In this document: piece by piece, positions 43,636 to 52,676 of the stretch
Numbering within the stretch: position 1 is the stretch's first letter
How the letters are laid out: each line of letters begins with the position of its first letter
Assembly: GCA_040394195.1 (NCBI GenBank)
Contig: JBEBSR010000001.1
Coordinates: forward strand, 62,001-126,000
DNA: 64,000 nucleotides
Direction of reading: 5' to 3'
DNA from: Wohlfahrtiimonas larvae_A
GTDB lineage: Bacteria > Pseudomonadota > Gammaproteobacteria > Cardiobacteriales > Wohlfahrtiimonadaceae
Translations under genes and position numbers: made by a program
Notes under the pieces: generated by a model
Databases searched by the model: none
What the model was told of the DNA's origin: nothing
What the model saw: the letters and a program-made list of their open reading frames with translations, nothing else

Positions 43636-46600
43636 TTAATTATTTTTAAAATAATTATCTAATTCTCTTTCTCTAATTGTTTTTTGTGTCGCATTCATAT
43701 CTCGCCCTAGCGCAATATACACAGATGGCAACATGAACAATGTGAAGATAGTACCAATTAACATTCCCGCAATGATGACCAAACCTAAACCAAATCGGCT
43801 TTGTGCACCTGCGCCACTTGCGAATAACAGTGGAATCAAACCAAAGACCAATGCTGCTGTCGTCATTAAGATCGGGCGTAAGCGAATTTTTGCAGCTTCC
43901 ACAATGGATTCTTTTTTACCTAAACCTTCATCACGTTGCAGATTATTCGCAAATTCCACCATCAAGATCCCGTGTTTACTGATTAAACCAATCAATGTCA
44001 CTAAACCTATCTGGGTATAAATATTCAAGCTCGCCCAGCCTAAAGCCAATGGCAGCATCGCACCACACAATGATAACGGTACTGTAACTAGAATAATCAA
44101 AGGATCTTTCAAGCTCTCATATTGCGCTGCCAATACAAGATAGATGATCAAAATCGCCGCACCAAATGCATAGATTAAAGCATTACCCTCTTCCTTAAAT
44201 TGACGAGAATCTGATTGCCAATCATGAGAAAACTCTGATGGCAATTCATCCAATACTTGCTCAAAGAATGCGATCGTTTGCCCCATCGAAACACCTTGCG
44301 CGGGGATTGCTTCCAATGTTGCTGCATTTTGTTGATTAAATTGCTTGAGCTGATTGGCATCCACATCCATGCTGATTTCAACCAACGCGGATAATGGAAT
44401 TAACTCTCCTTTTTGACTTCGTACATAATGTTGACCTAAAACTTCTGGCGTCATTCGTTGATCATTCAAGCTTTGTGGAATCACATCATAAGCACGGCCT
44501 TCCATACTGAAACGATTGATGTAATTTTCACCCACCAAAATCGCTAAAGCGTCACCAATCTCTTGCAGAGAAATCCCCAAACTTGCAGCTTTTAAGCGAT
44601 CAATTTTCACTTCCACGACAGGCTTGTTATAGTTCAAATCACTATCCACAACAACAAACAAACCACTTTGCCATGCTTTGGCTTTGATCTCTTCCATTGC
44701 ATCATAAAGTACTCGATAATCTTGTGGTGAACGCAAAACCATTTGCACTGGTAATCCACCACTTGAGCCAGGCAATGCAGGCAACTGGAATACGAAAATA
44801 GAGTTACCTTCGATGCTACCAACTTTTCCTTGTAGTTCACCTTGCACTTCTGCTGCGCTTCGTTCACGATCGCCCCACGGTGTTAAAATCACACCACCAA
44901 TACTGGAAGCAGGTGAACCTGTACCGTTAATGATCCAGCGGCTTTCCATTTCTGGAATCGTTGTGAAAATATCATCGAGTTTCATATTGAAGCGTTCTGT
45001 GTAATCCAAATTCACATGTTGTGGGCCTTTTACTGCCGTTAACAAGTTTGCTTGATCTTCCATCGGTGCGAGTTCTTTTTGTGGCAACGTATATAAAAAC
45101 GGTAAGCTCACAACAATCAGCGTCATCAATGCATAAACTACATAGCGAAATCTCAATACGACAGCGAGTGCTTTGCCATAAACGTACATCAATTTATTGA
45201 AGAAATATTCCGCATATACAGCCATTCTGCTCACATGATCTTTCGGCGGCAATAAGTACGAGCTCATCACTGGTGATAAAACCAAAGCAATCACACCTGA
45301 AATCAACACAGAACCTGCTAATGTTAATGCAAACTCTTTAAATAACGCACCAGTTAATCCGCCCATAAAACCAATTGGAGCATACACAGCTGCCAATGTA
45401 ATCGTCATCGCAATGACTGGTCCAATCACTTCTCTCGCAGCAATGATGGACGCAATGACAGGCGTTTTCCCTTCATCAATGTGCCTATGAATATTTTCCA
45501 CAACCACAATGGCATCATCCACTACTAATCCTATGGCGAGCACCATTGCTAATAACGTTAATAGATTGATGGAAAAACCTGACAGTAACATAATCACAGC
45601 AACGCCCAACATAGATAATGGGATGGTTGCGATCGGAATCAATACGCTTCTGAATGAGCCTAAACAGAGATAGATCACAATGATTACGATCACCAGTGTT
45701 TCTATCAAAGTTTGCACAACACCATCAATGGAAGCTTGAATGAATCGTGCAGTTTCAAAAGATAAATTAGCTTCAACACCCGGTGGTAATGTTTTTTCAA
45801 TGTCTGGCAATAATTGCTTAATGCCATCCACAATCACTAATGGATTACCACTTGGTGAAGGAAAGAAGCCTAAATAAACCGCAGGTTTACCATCCATAAA
45901 GCCACTGGTTAATTTTGAAGCCGAGGTTAATTCCACATGACCAATATCTTTAATGCGCACAACACCATCATCACGCGTTGCCACAACCATCTCTTCAAAC
46001 TCTTGTGTGGATGTTAAATCCGAATTCACACGAATATTTGTGATGGTATATTGTCCATCCACTCGACCAGGCGCGGATTGATAGTTATTAGCACGGATCG
46101 CATTGGCAACATCATGAGCTGTTAAACCTTTCCCTGCCAATAGATCTGTATCAATCCATAAACGCATGGCTAAAGATTGCCCACCATAAATTTGAATTTT
46201 AGCAACACCTTCAATGCTTGTGAAAATCGGTTCTACAACACGGCTAATGTATTCCGTTAATTCTGCTGCTGGCAATGTTTCACTGGCAAATCCTACATAA
46301 GCAACTGCGGTGGAATCACCTGCTGATCTTTCAATCACAGGATCATAAGCCTCCTTTGGCAATTTATAGCGAACCTCATTCACTTTCGCCATAATTTCTG
46401 TCAAAGCTTCTGTGGAATTAGCATTCAACTTCATTCGCACAGTGATCAAGCTCGTACCATCAGTAGAGCTTGATGTTAAGTAATCAATCCCTTCAACTGC
46501 TGCAATCACTTGTGCGATGGGTTGCGTAACAAAGCCTTGCATCAAATCAGCCGTTGCACCAGGATATTGCGTGGAAATCGTAATGGTGGATGTTTCGAGC

Positions 46601-46716
46601 ATTGGATATTCTCGAATTGGTAATTTCATTAAAGAAAATAAACCCACCATCAAAAATAATGCACTCACCACCAGCGCTAAAACTGGGCGGCGAATAAATA
46701 TATCTGTAAAGCGCAT
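43636..46716 (-). CDS. RND multidrug efflux transporter, inner-membrane subunit
   Basis: A 1026-residue proton-driven pump of the AcrB/MexF (HAE-1) class. Twelve helices and two large periplasmic loops are visible. The proton relay residues are present: GLVVDDAIVVVENIH (the AspAsp pair in TM4) and GLISKHGILMVEFANN (Lys in TM10). The N-terminus MRFTDIFIRRPVLALV and PIREYPMLE are typical. It lies 2 bp after the adaptor gene and no outer-membrane channel gene follows, so a TolC-like protein encoded elsewhere must complete the pump. The soxbox upstream predicts induction by redox-cycling compounds. Confidence 0.95.
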   Translation of the reverse strand: MRFTDIFIRRPVLALVVSALFLMVGLFSLMKLPIREYPMLETSTITISTQYPGATADLMQGFVTQPIAQVIAAVEGIDYLTSSSTDGTSLITVRMKLNANSTEALTEIMAKVNEVRYKLPKEAYDPVIERSAGDSTAVAYVGFASETLPAAELTEYISRVVEPIFTSIEGVAKIQIYGGQSLAMRLWIDTDLLAGKGLTAHDVANAIRANNYQSAPGRVDGQYTITNIRVNSDLTSTQEFEEMVVATRDDGVVRIKDIGHVELTSASKLTSGFMDGKPAVYLGFFPSPSGNPLVIVDGIKQLLPDIEKTLPPGVEANLSFETARFIQASIDGVVQTLIETLVIVIIVIYLCLGSFRSVLIPIATIPLSMLGVAVIMLLSGFSINLLTLLAMVLAIGLVVDDAIVVVENIHRHIDEGKTPVIASIIAAREVIGPVIAMTITLAAVYAPIGFMGGLTGALFKEFALTLAGSVLISGVIALVLSPVMSSYLLPPKDHVSRMAVYAEYFFNKLMYVYGKALAVVLRFRYVVYALMTLIVVSLPFLYTLPQKELAPMEDQANLLTAVKGPQHVNLDYTERFNMKLDDIFTTIPEMESRWIINGTGSPASSIGGVILTPWGDRERSAAEVQGELQGKVGSIEGNSIFVFQLPALPGSSGGLPVQMVLRSPQDYRVLYDAMEEIKAKAWQSGLFVVVDSDLNYNKPVVEVKIDRLKAASLGISLQEIGDALAILVGENYINRFSMEGRAYDVIPQSLNDQRMTPEVLGQHYVRSQKGELIPLSALVEISMDVDANQLKQFNQQNAATLEAIPAQGVSMGQTIAFFEQVLDELPSEFSHDWQSDSRQFKEEGNALIYAFGAAILIIYLVLAAQYESLKDPLIILVTVPLSLCGAMLPLALGWASLNIYTQIGLVTLIGLISKHGILMVEFANNLQRDEGLGKKESIVEAAKIRLRPILMTTAALVFGLIPLLFASGAGAQSRFGLGLVIIAGMLIGTIFTLFMLPSVYIALGRDMNATQKTIRERELDNYFKNN

Positions 46717-46718
46717 AT

Positions 46719-47807
46719 TTAACCCTCCGCTCTTTTCTGACCTTTAGGAAATTCAAATTGGAGCGTATCACTTTCCACTATTTCGATTAATGAATTATTC
46801 TGTAACTTATGCTGTCCAGAAATGACCACTTGATCACCTGCATCAATACCTTCTGAGATTTCTACCCAAGCACCTAAACGATCGCCAATTGTCACTCTAC
46901 GACGTTCTACTTTGCTAGGATCAACTTTACTCACCACAAATACTGAATTCCCATAAGCAGAATATGCAATCCCTGTTTCTGGAATGATCAATGCATTGCT
47001 TGTGAATGGGCTTTCTAATTCTGCTTTAATGTACATACCTGAAACTAAATGAGTTTGAGCATCCACGATGTCTGCCTGAATTGCCAATAACCCTGATTGA
47101 TCAATCCAAGGATCAATGGATGTAATGACAGCATCATAGAACTTATTAGGATCACCGTTACGAATGGTTAAATGCTGACCAACTTTTAAATGAGAGAGAG
47201 TTTTATCATCCAATGTGAAGTTTGCGAATAATTCATCATCATTGATTAAGCTTACAATTGCTTGCCCATTGACAATGAACTCACCTAAATGCACGCGGCG
47301 AATGCCCATTCGACCTTCAAACGGCGCAACTATCTTCTTTTGCTCAATCAATGCATCTATCTTATTGATCTCACTTTCTACCATTTTTACTTCTGCTTCT
47401 GCTTTATCTAACTGCTCTTTACTACCTGCTTTCTGCTCTGCCAATGTTGTAAAGCGTTTCAATTGCTGAACTGCCAACTCTTTTTGCGCCAATAAACGTG
47501 TTTTATCTGCTTGTTCAATGTCATCATTCAATTGAATCAACAACTCGCCCTTTTGTACCCAATCACCAGAGTTAAAATTAATTTCTGTGATTTGCCCGCT
47601 CACTTCTGAAGAAACCATGACCTGATGCTTTGCTTCCACTGAGCCAATGCCTGTCATTCTTTTTGCAGAGATAATTTCCATCGCAGGAATCACTGCAACC
47701 TGTGTGGGATGACTCACCCAACCTTGTTGCTCTTTTTTGCCTAACCAAACATAACCGCCACCGCCTAATGCTGCTATCACCAATCCAATTATTACCAATC
47801 GCTTCAT
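46719..47807 (-). CDS. RND efflux periplasmic adaptor (membrane fusion protein)
   Basis: The 362-residue adaptor links the RND pump to an outer-membrane channel. It starts with an uncleaved or lipid-free anchor (LVIIGLVIAALGGGGYVWL), followed by the lipoyl-like halves (VSGQITEINFNSGDWVQKGELLIQL and IVAPFEGRMGIRRVHLGEFIVNGQ), a helical hairpin of about 60 residues and beta-barrel and membrane-proximal domains. There is no lipobox cysteine. AAGGATT is the ribosome site. It is the first gene downstream of the SoxR-type promoter. Confidence 0.93.
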   Translation of the reverse strand: MKRLVIIGLVIAALGGGGYVWLGKKEQQGWVSHPTQVAVIPAMEIISAKRMTGIGSVEAKHQVMVSSEVSGQITEINFNSGDWVQKGELLIQLNDDIEQADKTRLLAQKELAVQQLKRFTTLAEQKAGSKEQLDKAEAEVKMVESEINKIDALIEQKKIVAPFEGRMGIRRVHLGEFIVNGQAIVSLINDDELFANFTLDDKTLSHLKVGQHLTIRNGDPNKFYDAVITSIDPWIDQSGLLAIQADIVDAQTHLVSGMYIKAELESPFTSNALIIPETGIAYSAYGNSVFVVSKVDPSKVERRRVTIGDRLGAWVEISEGIDAGDQVVISGQHKLQNNSLIEIVESDTLQFEFPKGQKRAEG

Positions 47808-47847
47808 AAACCAATCCTTATACCATTTGACTTTTTGTCAGATGCGG

Positions 47848-47878
47848 ATTATAAAACCTCAAGTTAACTTGAGGTCAA
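47848..47878 (-). promoter_or_regulatory. SoxR-controlled promoter with perfect soxbox
   Basis: The palindrome CCTCAAGTTAACTTGAGG (47857-47874) equals the soxbox of the E. coli soxS promoter. On the minus strand it lies in the spacer between -35 TTGACC (47878-47873) and -10 TATAAT (47853-47848). The spacer is 19 bp, the elongated spacing typical of MerR-type activation. It drives the adaptor-RND operon, and its position 19 bp before soxR suggests that SoxR also controls itself. Confidence 0.93.
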
Positions 47879-47893
47879 GAAGAGAATTTATAT

Positions 47894-48373
47894 ATGAATC
47901 ATACAATTAATAAATTAGATGCAAATAGAATGATGACTGTAGGTGAAATTTCTAAAAGAAGTGGTGTACCTATTTCCACCATTCATTTTTATGAAGAAAA
48001 AGGGTTGATCAAAAGCATACGCAATAGTAGTAATCATCGTCGCTTTCCTTCATATGTTTTGCGCTACATTGCCATTATTAAAATTGCGCAATTAACTGGA
48101 ATTTCTTTAGAAGATATCAAAGAATCTATTGGTAAATTTCCCACAGATAGCAAGCTCACCAAAGAAGGATGGGAGAAAATATCTACCCAATGGAAAGCCG
48201 ATTTAGATCGGCGAATCACTTATCTCACACGATTACGCGATGAATTAGATGATTGTATTGGCTGTGGCTGTTTATCGATGGATCGTTGTCCACTTCGTAA
48301 CCCTAATGATATTTTGGGTGCAGAAGGTACGGGCGCAAGGATTTTGAATCGCCCTTTGGATGAAGAGATATAA
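47894..48373 (+). CDS. soxR: Redox-sensing MerR-family regulator SoxR
   Basis: 159 residues. The MerR helix-turn-helix is MTVGEISKRSGVPISTIHFYEEKGLI, followed by the dimerisation helix and the [2Fe-2S] cysteines Cys121, Cys124, Cys126 and Cys132 in CIGCGCLSMDRCPLRNP, matching the E. coli SoxR cluster motif. The C-terminal GAEGTGARIL is also conserved. The cluster is oxidised by redox-active compounds and turns on its target. No soxS gene is present; the divergent RND efflux operon carries the soxbox, as in bacteria where SoxR directly controls efflux. Confidence 0.95.
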   Translation: MNHTINKLDANRMMTVGEISKRSGVPISTIHFYEEKGLIKSIRNSSNHRRFPSYVLRYIAIIKIAQLTGISLEDIKESIGKFPTDSKLTKEGWEKISTQWKADLDRRITYLTRLRDELDDCIGCGCLSMDRCPLRNPNDILGAEGTGARILNRPLDEEI

Positions 48374-48410
48374 TACGCACATTATGTTTAGACTAACGAT
48401 TAGGATAATT

Positions 48411-48779
48411 ATGAAAAAACTATTATTAGCAGTTGGCATCATCGCTTCAACACAATTCACGCTAGCGCAGGATCTCGCTTCAGAAATGACTTATTACACA
48501 ACGCCATTGCAAGTTGTGATCCAAGATAAGTTGTTATTGGAGCAAGAGGAATTATCTACAATCACTCTAACGCAAGAGTTAAATTCTGTTGAAAATCCTG
48601 ATCAAGTGATCATCACATTGACTGAAACGGATTTAATGGATGATTCTATTCAAGCGTTACAAACCACTTATGACATCAAAAAAGATGAGCATGGCTGGTA
48701 TTTGGAAGATAAAGAAGCAGCTTATCGATGCCGTCGTGGTGAACATACTGAAGAATTTACAATAAATCTTTGCCCTTAG
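48411..48779 (+). CDS. Small secreted hypothetical protein
   Basis: From ATG 48411 (AGGA 6 nt upstream) this is a 122-residue protein with a signal peptide (MKKLLLAVGIIASTQFTLA) and a mature part with beta-rich, polar sequence; two cysteines near the end (Cys in YRCRRGE and the NLCP tail) could form a disulfide. An earlier in-frame ATG at 48360 would overlap soxR and hide the signal peptide and was rejected. No family recognised. Confidence 0.65.
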   Translation: MKKLLLAVGIIASTQFTLAQDLASEMTYYTTPLQVVIQDKLLLEQEELSTITLTQELNSVENPDQVIITLTETDLMDDSIQALQTTYDIKKDEHGWYLEDKEAAYRCRRGEHTEEFTINLCP

Positions 48780-48843
48780 ATATTCCAAAAATATAACTTT
48801 AATTGTAATATAACAACATAAAGTTATATAAAAGGAACGTCCT

Positions 48844-49098
48844 ATGAAAACTGCATATATTGTTCAATCATTTACAAGACAAGGTAACGAAGAATCATCT
48901 AAATTATTCAATGATCCTGCTGTGCAATGTAACACTGCGGAAGAAGCTATGAACCGTGCGGAGCGCTTCTCTGAAATGCGTGCTGGCGTATTAGCAATTT
49001 CGCAAGCTTACGATGAAACAACAGGCGATTATGGTGAAATGAAAGTGCTCGCACATTATGGCGAAATTCCAGAAGGTGCTTTGGGCTACGATGATTAA
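48844..49098 (+). CDS. Small hypothetical protein
   Basis: 84 residues, soluble and acidic, starting MKTAYIVQSFTRQGNEE. The pattern of a short strand, then AMNRAERFSEMRAGVLAISQAYDETTGDYGE and VLAHYGEIPE, looks like a small single-domain alpha/beta protein. A strong AAAGGAAC ribosome site and its own terminator support that it is real. Function unknown. Confidence 0.7.
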   Translation: MKTAYIVQSFTRQGNEESSKLFNDPAVQCNTAEEAMNRAERFSEMRAGVLAISQAYDETTGDYGEMKVLAHYGEIPEGALGYDD

Positions 49099-49110
49099 TC
49101 ACATGAACGA

Positions 49111-49139
49111 CAAAAAGGCGCATCAAGCGCCCTTTTTGT
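49111..49139. terminator. Intrinsic terminator shared by the small gene and thiC
   Basis: AAAAAGGCGC, loop ATCAA and GCGCC-C-TTTTT (one bulge). T-runs occur on both strands, so it can end transcripts from either side. Confidence 0.85.
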
Positions 49140-49162
49140 TGGGTTTATTTCTAAGGATTATC

Positions 49163-50938
49163 TTAGCTATAAATCTGACTATCATTATCCAAGAATTCTT
49201 TGGATTTTTCCTTCATGCCATCTGCAATTTTCTGCTCTAAGAATTCACCTGTTTGATCTTTTAAGCGAATGTCTTGAGAGATTTTCATGCTACAGAATTT
49301 AGGGCCACACATTGAGCAGAAATGCGCTACTTTCGCGCCTGCTGCTGGCAATGTTTCATCGTGATATTCACGTGCTCTTTCTGGATCTAAACCTAGGTTA
49401 AACTGATCTTCCCAGCGGAATTCAAAACGTGCTTTAGATAAAGCATCATCACGTTTTTGTGCATTAGGATGGCCTTTTGCTAAATCCGCTGCATGTGCTG
49501 CCAATTTATAAGTAATTACGCCAACGCGCACATCTTCACGATTCGGTAAGCCCAAATGCTCTTTCGGCGTTACATAACAAAGCATGGCTGTGCCGTACCA
49601 ACCGATCATCGCTGCACCAATTGCTGATGTAATGTGATCATAACCTGGTGCGATGTCTGTTGTTAATGGCCCCAAAGTATAGAAAGGTGCATCATCACAA
49701 TGTTTTTCCTGCATGATCATATTCTCTTTGATCTTGTGCATCGGAATATGCCCTGGCCCTTCGATCATCGTTTGTACATCATGTTTCCAAGCAATCTTTG
49801 TTAATTCACCCAATGTTTCCAATTCAGCAAATTGTGCTGCATCGTTGGCATCTGCAATTGAACCTGGACGCAAGCCATCACCCAATGAGAATGCAATATC
49901 ATAAGCTTTCATGATGTGACAGATTTCTTCAAAATTCTCATAAATGAAGTTCTCTTTATGATGTGCCAAGCACCATTGCGCCATGATCGAGCCACCACGA
50001 GAAACAATCCCCGTCACACGTTTGGCTGTCAGTGGAATGTAACGGAGTAAAACACCCGCATGAATCGTGAAGTAATCCACACCTTGCTCTGCTTGCTCGA
50101 TCAACGTATCGCGGAATACTTCCCACGTTAAATCTTCTGCAATGCCGTTAACTTTTTCTAGAGCCTGATAAATTGGCACTGTACCAATTGGCACGGCTGA
50201 GTTACGAATGATCCATTCGCGTGTTTTATGGATATCTTTCCCTGTCGATAAATCCATCACGTTATCCGCGCCCCAGCGCGTTGCCCATGTCATTTTTTCC
50301 ACTTCTTCTTCAATGGAAGAAGTCACAGCTGAGTTACCAATGTTTGCATTGATCTTCACGTGGAAGTTTTTACCAATGATCATTGGCTCAGATTCTGGAT
50401 GATTAATGTTGTTAGGAATGATCCCACGACCCGCTGCAACTTCATCGCGCACAAATTCAGGTGACATATTTTCACGAATGGCGATAAATTCCATTTCAGG
50501 TGTAATGATTCCCTTGCGCGCATAATGCATTTGCGTCACATTCTGCCCTGCTTTGGCTTTGAGTGGTTTACGTTTTAAACCTGGAAATTTTCCTTCAAAG
50601 TTACGCGGATCATTCAGATCCTTATAGCCATTATCCACGGCTTTAATTTCGCGGCCTTCATATTCTTCGACATCGCCACGCTCCATAATCCAATTACGGC
50701 GAAGTGCTGGCAAACCTTGCGTTAAATCTACAGTGTAGTTTTTATCTGTGTAAGGGCCACTTGTATCATAAACGCGGAATGGTTCATTCTGCTCGATGAT
50801 TTGACCTTTACTATCCAACGTTGGATCTAATGTGATTTCGCGCATTGGCACTCGAATGTCAGGGCGAGAACCGATCACATGAATTTTTTGGCTACGAGGA
50901 AAACTGGATTTAATCTCAATTTTGGTGGTTGTTGTCAT
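49163..50938 (-). CDS. thiC: Phosphomethylpyrimidine synthase ThiC
   Basis: A radical-SAM enzyme converting aminoimidazole ribotide to HMP phosphate in thiamine synthesis. From ATG 50938 (GGAGAG at 7 nt) it has 591 residues. The C-terminal iron-sulfur motif CSMCGPKFC is present, as are conserved TIHAGVLLRYIPL, RGGSIMAQWCLAHHKEN, DGLRPGSI and MIEGPGHIPMH. The frame is open upstream to 51070, through the terminator, which is not translated. It is controlled by the upstream TPP riboswitch and is apparently monocistronic here; other thi genes are not in the window. Confidence 0.97.
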   Translation of the reverse strand: MTTTTKIEIKSSFPRSQKIHVIGSRPDIRVPMREITLDPTLDSKGQIIEQNEPFRVYDTSGPYTDKNYTVDLTQGLPALRRNWIMERGDVEEYEGREIKAVDNGYKDLNDPRNFEGKFPGLKRKPLKAKAGQNVTQMHYARKGIITPEMEFIAIRENMSPEFVRDEVAAGRGIIPNNINHPESEPMIIGKNFHVKINANIGNSAVTSSIEEEVEKMTWATRWGADNVMDLSTGKDIHKTREWIIRNSAVPIGTVPIYQALEKVNGIAEDLTWEVFRDTLIEQAEQGVDYFTIHAGVLLRYIPLTAKRVTGIVSRGGSIMAQWCLAHHKENFIYENFEEICHIMKAYDIAFSLGDGLRPGSIADANDAAQFAELETLGELTKIAWKHDVQTMIEGPGHIPMHKIKENMIMQEKHCDDAPFYTLGPLTTDIAPGYDHITSAIGAAMIGWYGTAMLCYVTPKEHLGLPNREDVRVGVITYKLAAHAADLAKGHPNAQKRDDALSKARFEFRWEDQFNLGLDPERAREYHDETLPAAGAKVAHFCSMCGPKFCSMKISQDIRLKDQTGEFLEQKIADGMKEKSKEFLDNDSQIYS

Positions 50939-51029
50939 TAAAACTCTCCATATCATTATGGTGTAAATAAAAACGAGAGTCTGGCAACGTAATGAATGTA
51001 TGAACGAGCAGAATGGCAAATTAAACCCA

Positions 51030-51066
51030 TAAAAAAACCTCGCCCTCACAATCGTGAAGACAAGGC
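51030..51066 (-). terminator. Riboswitch-controlled terminator before thiC
   Basis: On the minus strand CCTTGTCTTCAC-GATT-GTGAGGGCGAGG forms a 12-bp stem (with G-U pairs) followed by seven T. It sits between the TPP aptamer and thiC and ends about 90 nt before the thiC ATG, as expected for premature termination when TPP is bound. Confidence 0.88.
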
Positions 51067-51085
51067 TCATCTATTCGTTCGGATA

Positions 51086-51177
51086 TACTTCCCTACGCTG
51101 GTATGAGCCAGATCAGGTCCAAAGGGTTTAAAAGCACATTCGCCTTAATCTCAGCCCACAGCGTGGACACCCCCAGT
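51086..51177 (-). promoter_or_regulatory. TPP riboswitch (THI element) of thiC
   Basis: The minus strand contains the conserved GGGGGTGTCC, GCTGAGA and, after a variable arm, ACCTGATCTGG then ATACCAGCGTAGGGAA, the diagnostic elements of the thiamine pyrophosphate aptamer. Confidence 0.96.
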
Positions 51178-51190
51178 GAAATCTGCACTA

Positions 51191-51219
51191 GTTATAGCTT
51201 TTATTTATAGTAAATGCAA
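51191..51219 (-). promoter_or_regulatory. Sigma-70-type promoter of thiC
   Basis: On the minus strand TTGCAT (51219-51214), a 17-bp spacer and TATAAC (51196-51191) lie just upstream of the riboswitch. Confidence 0.6.
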
Positions 51220-51322
51220 ATGATCAGCACAAAAAGTGAATACATAGATAAAATTTGGGCAAGCAAACAAGGTGCGCTGGGATAGCTTATCTATATTCAA
51301 ATCATCAGGAGTTAACCATATT

Positions 51323-52198
51323 ATGACTAGACGTACTAAAGAAGAAATTGATACATGGTTAAATGATTTATATTTAGAATTCAGACAAAATGAGATTCGC
51401 CATGAAGATCGAATATTAGAAGTAGGACTAAGAATCAATGCATATTTAAATAATTACTCTCTCTCAAATATCCCTGAAAAAGAATATGCCCTTAAATGGA
51501 TGCGAAATAGATGTAAACCAAACTGTGATAGCTTACCTGGATCTATATTAGCGTTCTATTTTGATACGGAATTTTGGGAAATCAAAATACCTTTAGTTTA
51601 TGGAAATTATAGTCTTGACCCATTAGATTATCTCAATATGCCAGTCACATTAAAAAATATACTAAAACAAGATCCAAAAGTTATTGATCACTATGAAAAA
51701 TATTGGCATATGTGTTTCGATTTTGACTATGGTTTAAAAGAAATCCCTCAAACTTTATATAAAACCAATTCCTTTGCTACAGGGCTATTACTATCAGGTG
51801 CGCAAAACCTTAACGCTGCAACTGCAGCATTGCTATATACCAATCATAATAACCAAGTCATGATGAGTATTCGCATGGCTTTAGAAATGTTTATTAAAAG
51901 CTATATTGTTTTTCATGATCATTCTGAAAAATCTGATTATGAAAAAAGTGAGTATGTTCGTAAGGAAATTCAACATGATCTTAAAAAAGGTTTAGAAAAA
52001 ATACAAGAACTTAGCCCTAATCTAATAAACCCGAAATTTTTTGACATACTAATAAAATTTCCCGAAAATATTGGAAAACAAAGATATTCTCCTGAAAATA
52101 GAGAAATACGAGATATTGCACAATGTTATGATCTTACTCTACGCCTTGGAGCAATTGTTACAAGATCAATCACTGATAGAAATATCCTTAACCAATAA
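51323..52198 (+). CDS. Hypothetical protein, helical, HEPN-like in character
   Basis: 291 residues from ATG 51323 (AGGAG 11 nt upstream; a GTG at 51272 is in frame but has no ribosome site). The sequence is AT-rich, soluble and mostly helical. The C-terminal half, with ALLYTNHNNQVMMSIRMALEMFIKSYI and HDLKKGLEKIQELSP, resembles nucleotidyltransferase-associated or HEPN-like helical proteins only in general character. No family is assigned. It lies divergent from thiC and 9 bp upstream of a VOC protein gene. Confidence 0.6.
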   Translation: MTRRTKEEIDTWLNDLYLEFRQNEIRHEDRILEVGLRINAYLNNYSLSNIPEKEYALKWMRNRCKPNCDSLPGSILAFYFDTEFWEIKIPLVYGNYSLDPLDYLNMPVTLKNILKQDPKVIDHYEKYWHMCFDFDYGLKEIPQTLYKTNSFATGLLLSGAQNLNAATAALLYTNHNNQVMMSIRMALEMFIKSYIVFHDHSEKSDYEKSEYVRKEIQHDLKKGLEKIQELSPNLINPKFFDILIKFPENIGKQRYSPENREIRDIAQCYDLTLRLGAIVTRSITDRNILNQ

Positions 52199-52207
52199 GA
52201 AAATACC

Positions 52208-52552
52208 ATGAGACCCTTTTCCCTATTAATTCCTGTGCCTGATGTATCAAAAGGTTTGGCTTGGTATCAAAAAGCATTCCCGATGGCAGAAGCTATTTAT
52301 TTACCTGAATTTGATTTCACCTTGTTACAAATTGGTAACTTTCAAATTGAAATCGTGCAGGCTGATCAAAAAGTAAACTCCGGTCATGATGGCGTTGTGC
52401 TCTATTGGCATGTAGAAAATTTAGACAAAACGATGCTACATCTCGAATCTTTAGGTGCAAATTTATACCGTGGGCCATTAGCCATCGAAAACAATCTACA
52501 GATGTGCCAATTCAAAGATCCTTTTGGTAATCTCATTGGCCTGAAAGAATAA
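52208..52552 (+). CDS. VOC-family protein (glyoxalase/bleomycin-resistance fold)
   Basis: 114 residues with two beta-alpha-beta-beta-beta repeats. It begins FSLLIPVPDVSKGLAWYQKAFP and ends MCQFKDPFGNLIGLKE, the classic VOC beginning and end with the DPFGN turn. There is an acidic residue in QIEIVQAD. The activity is unknown; members include glyoxalases, dioxygenases and binding proteins. It starts 9 bp after the preceding gene, so they are probably co-transcribed. Confidence 0.85.
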   Translation: MRPFSLLIPVPDVSKGLAWYQKAFPMAEAIYLPEFDFTLLQIGNFQIEIVQADQKVNSGHDGVVLYWHVENLDKTMLHLESLGANLYRGPLAIENNLQMCQFKDPFGNLIGLKE

Positions 52553-52676
52553 TTCGTTATACAAAATAAACATTTAGATTTATTTTTATTAAAATTGTTT
52601 ATTTCTCCCAAGTAGGTTAGCATTGCATCCTTTGATTATTATCAACTTTCGCATTGCTTCTGTTTCTGGGAAATTC

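Noticed and set aside
50939..51070. N-terminal extension of thiC to 51070
   Set aside because: The extension crosses the riboswitch terminator and is absent from the family; the ATG at 50938 has a proper ribosome site.
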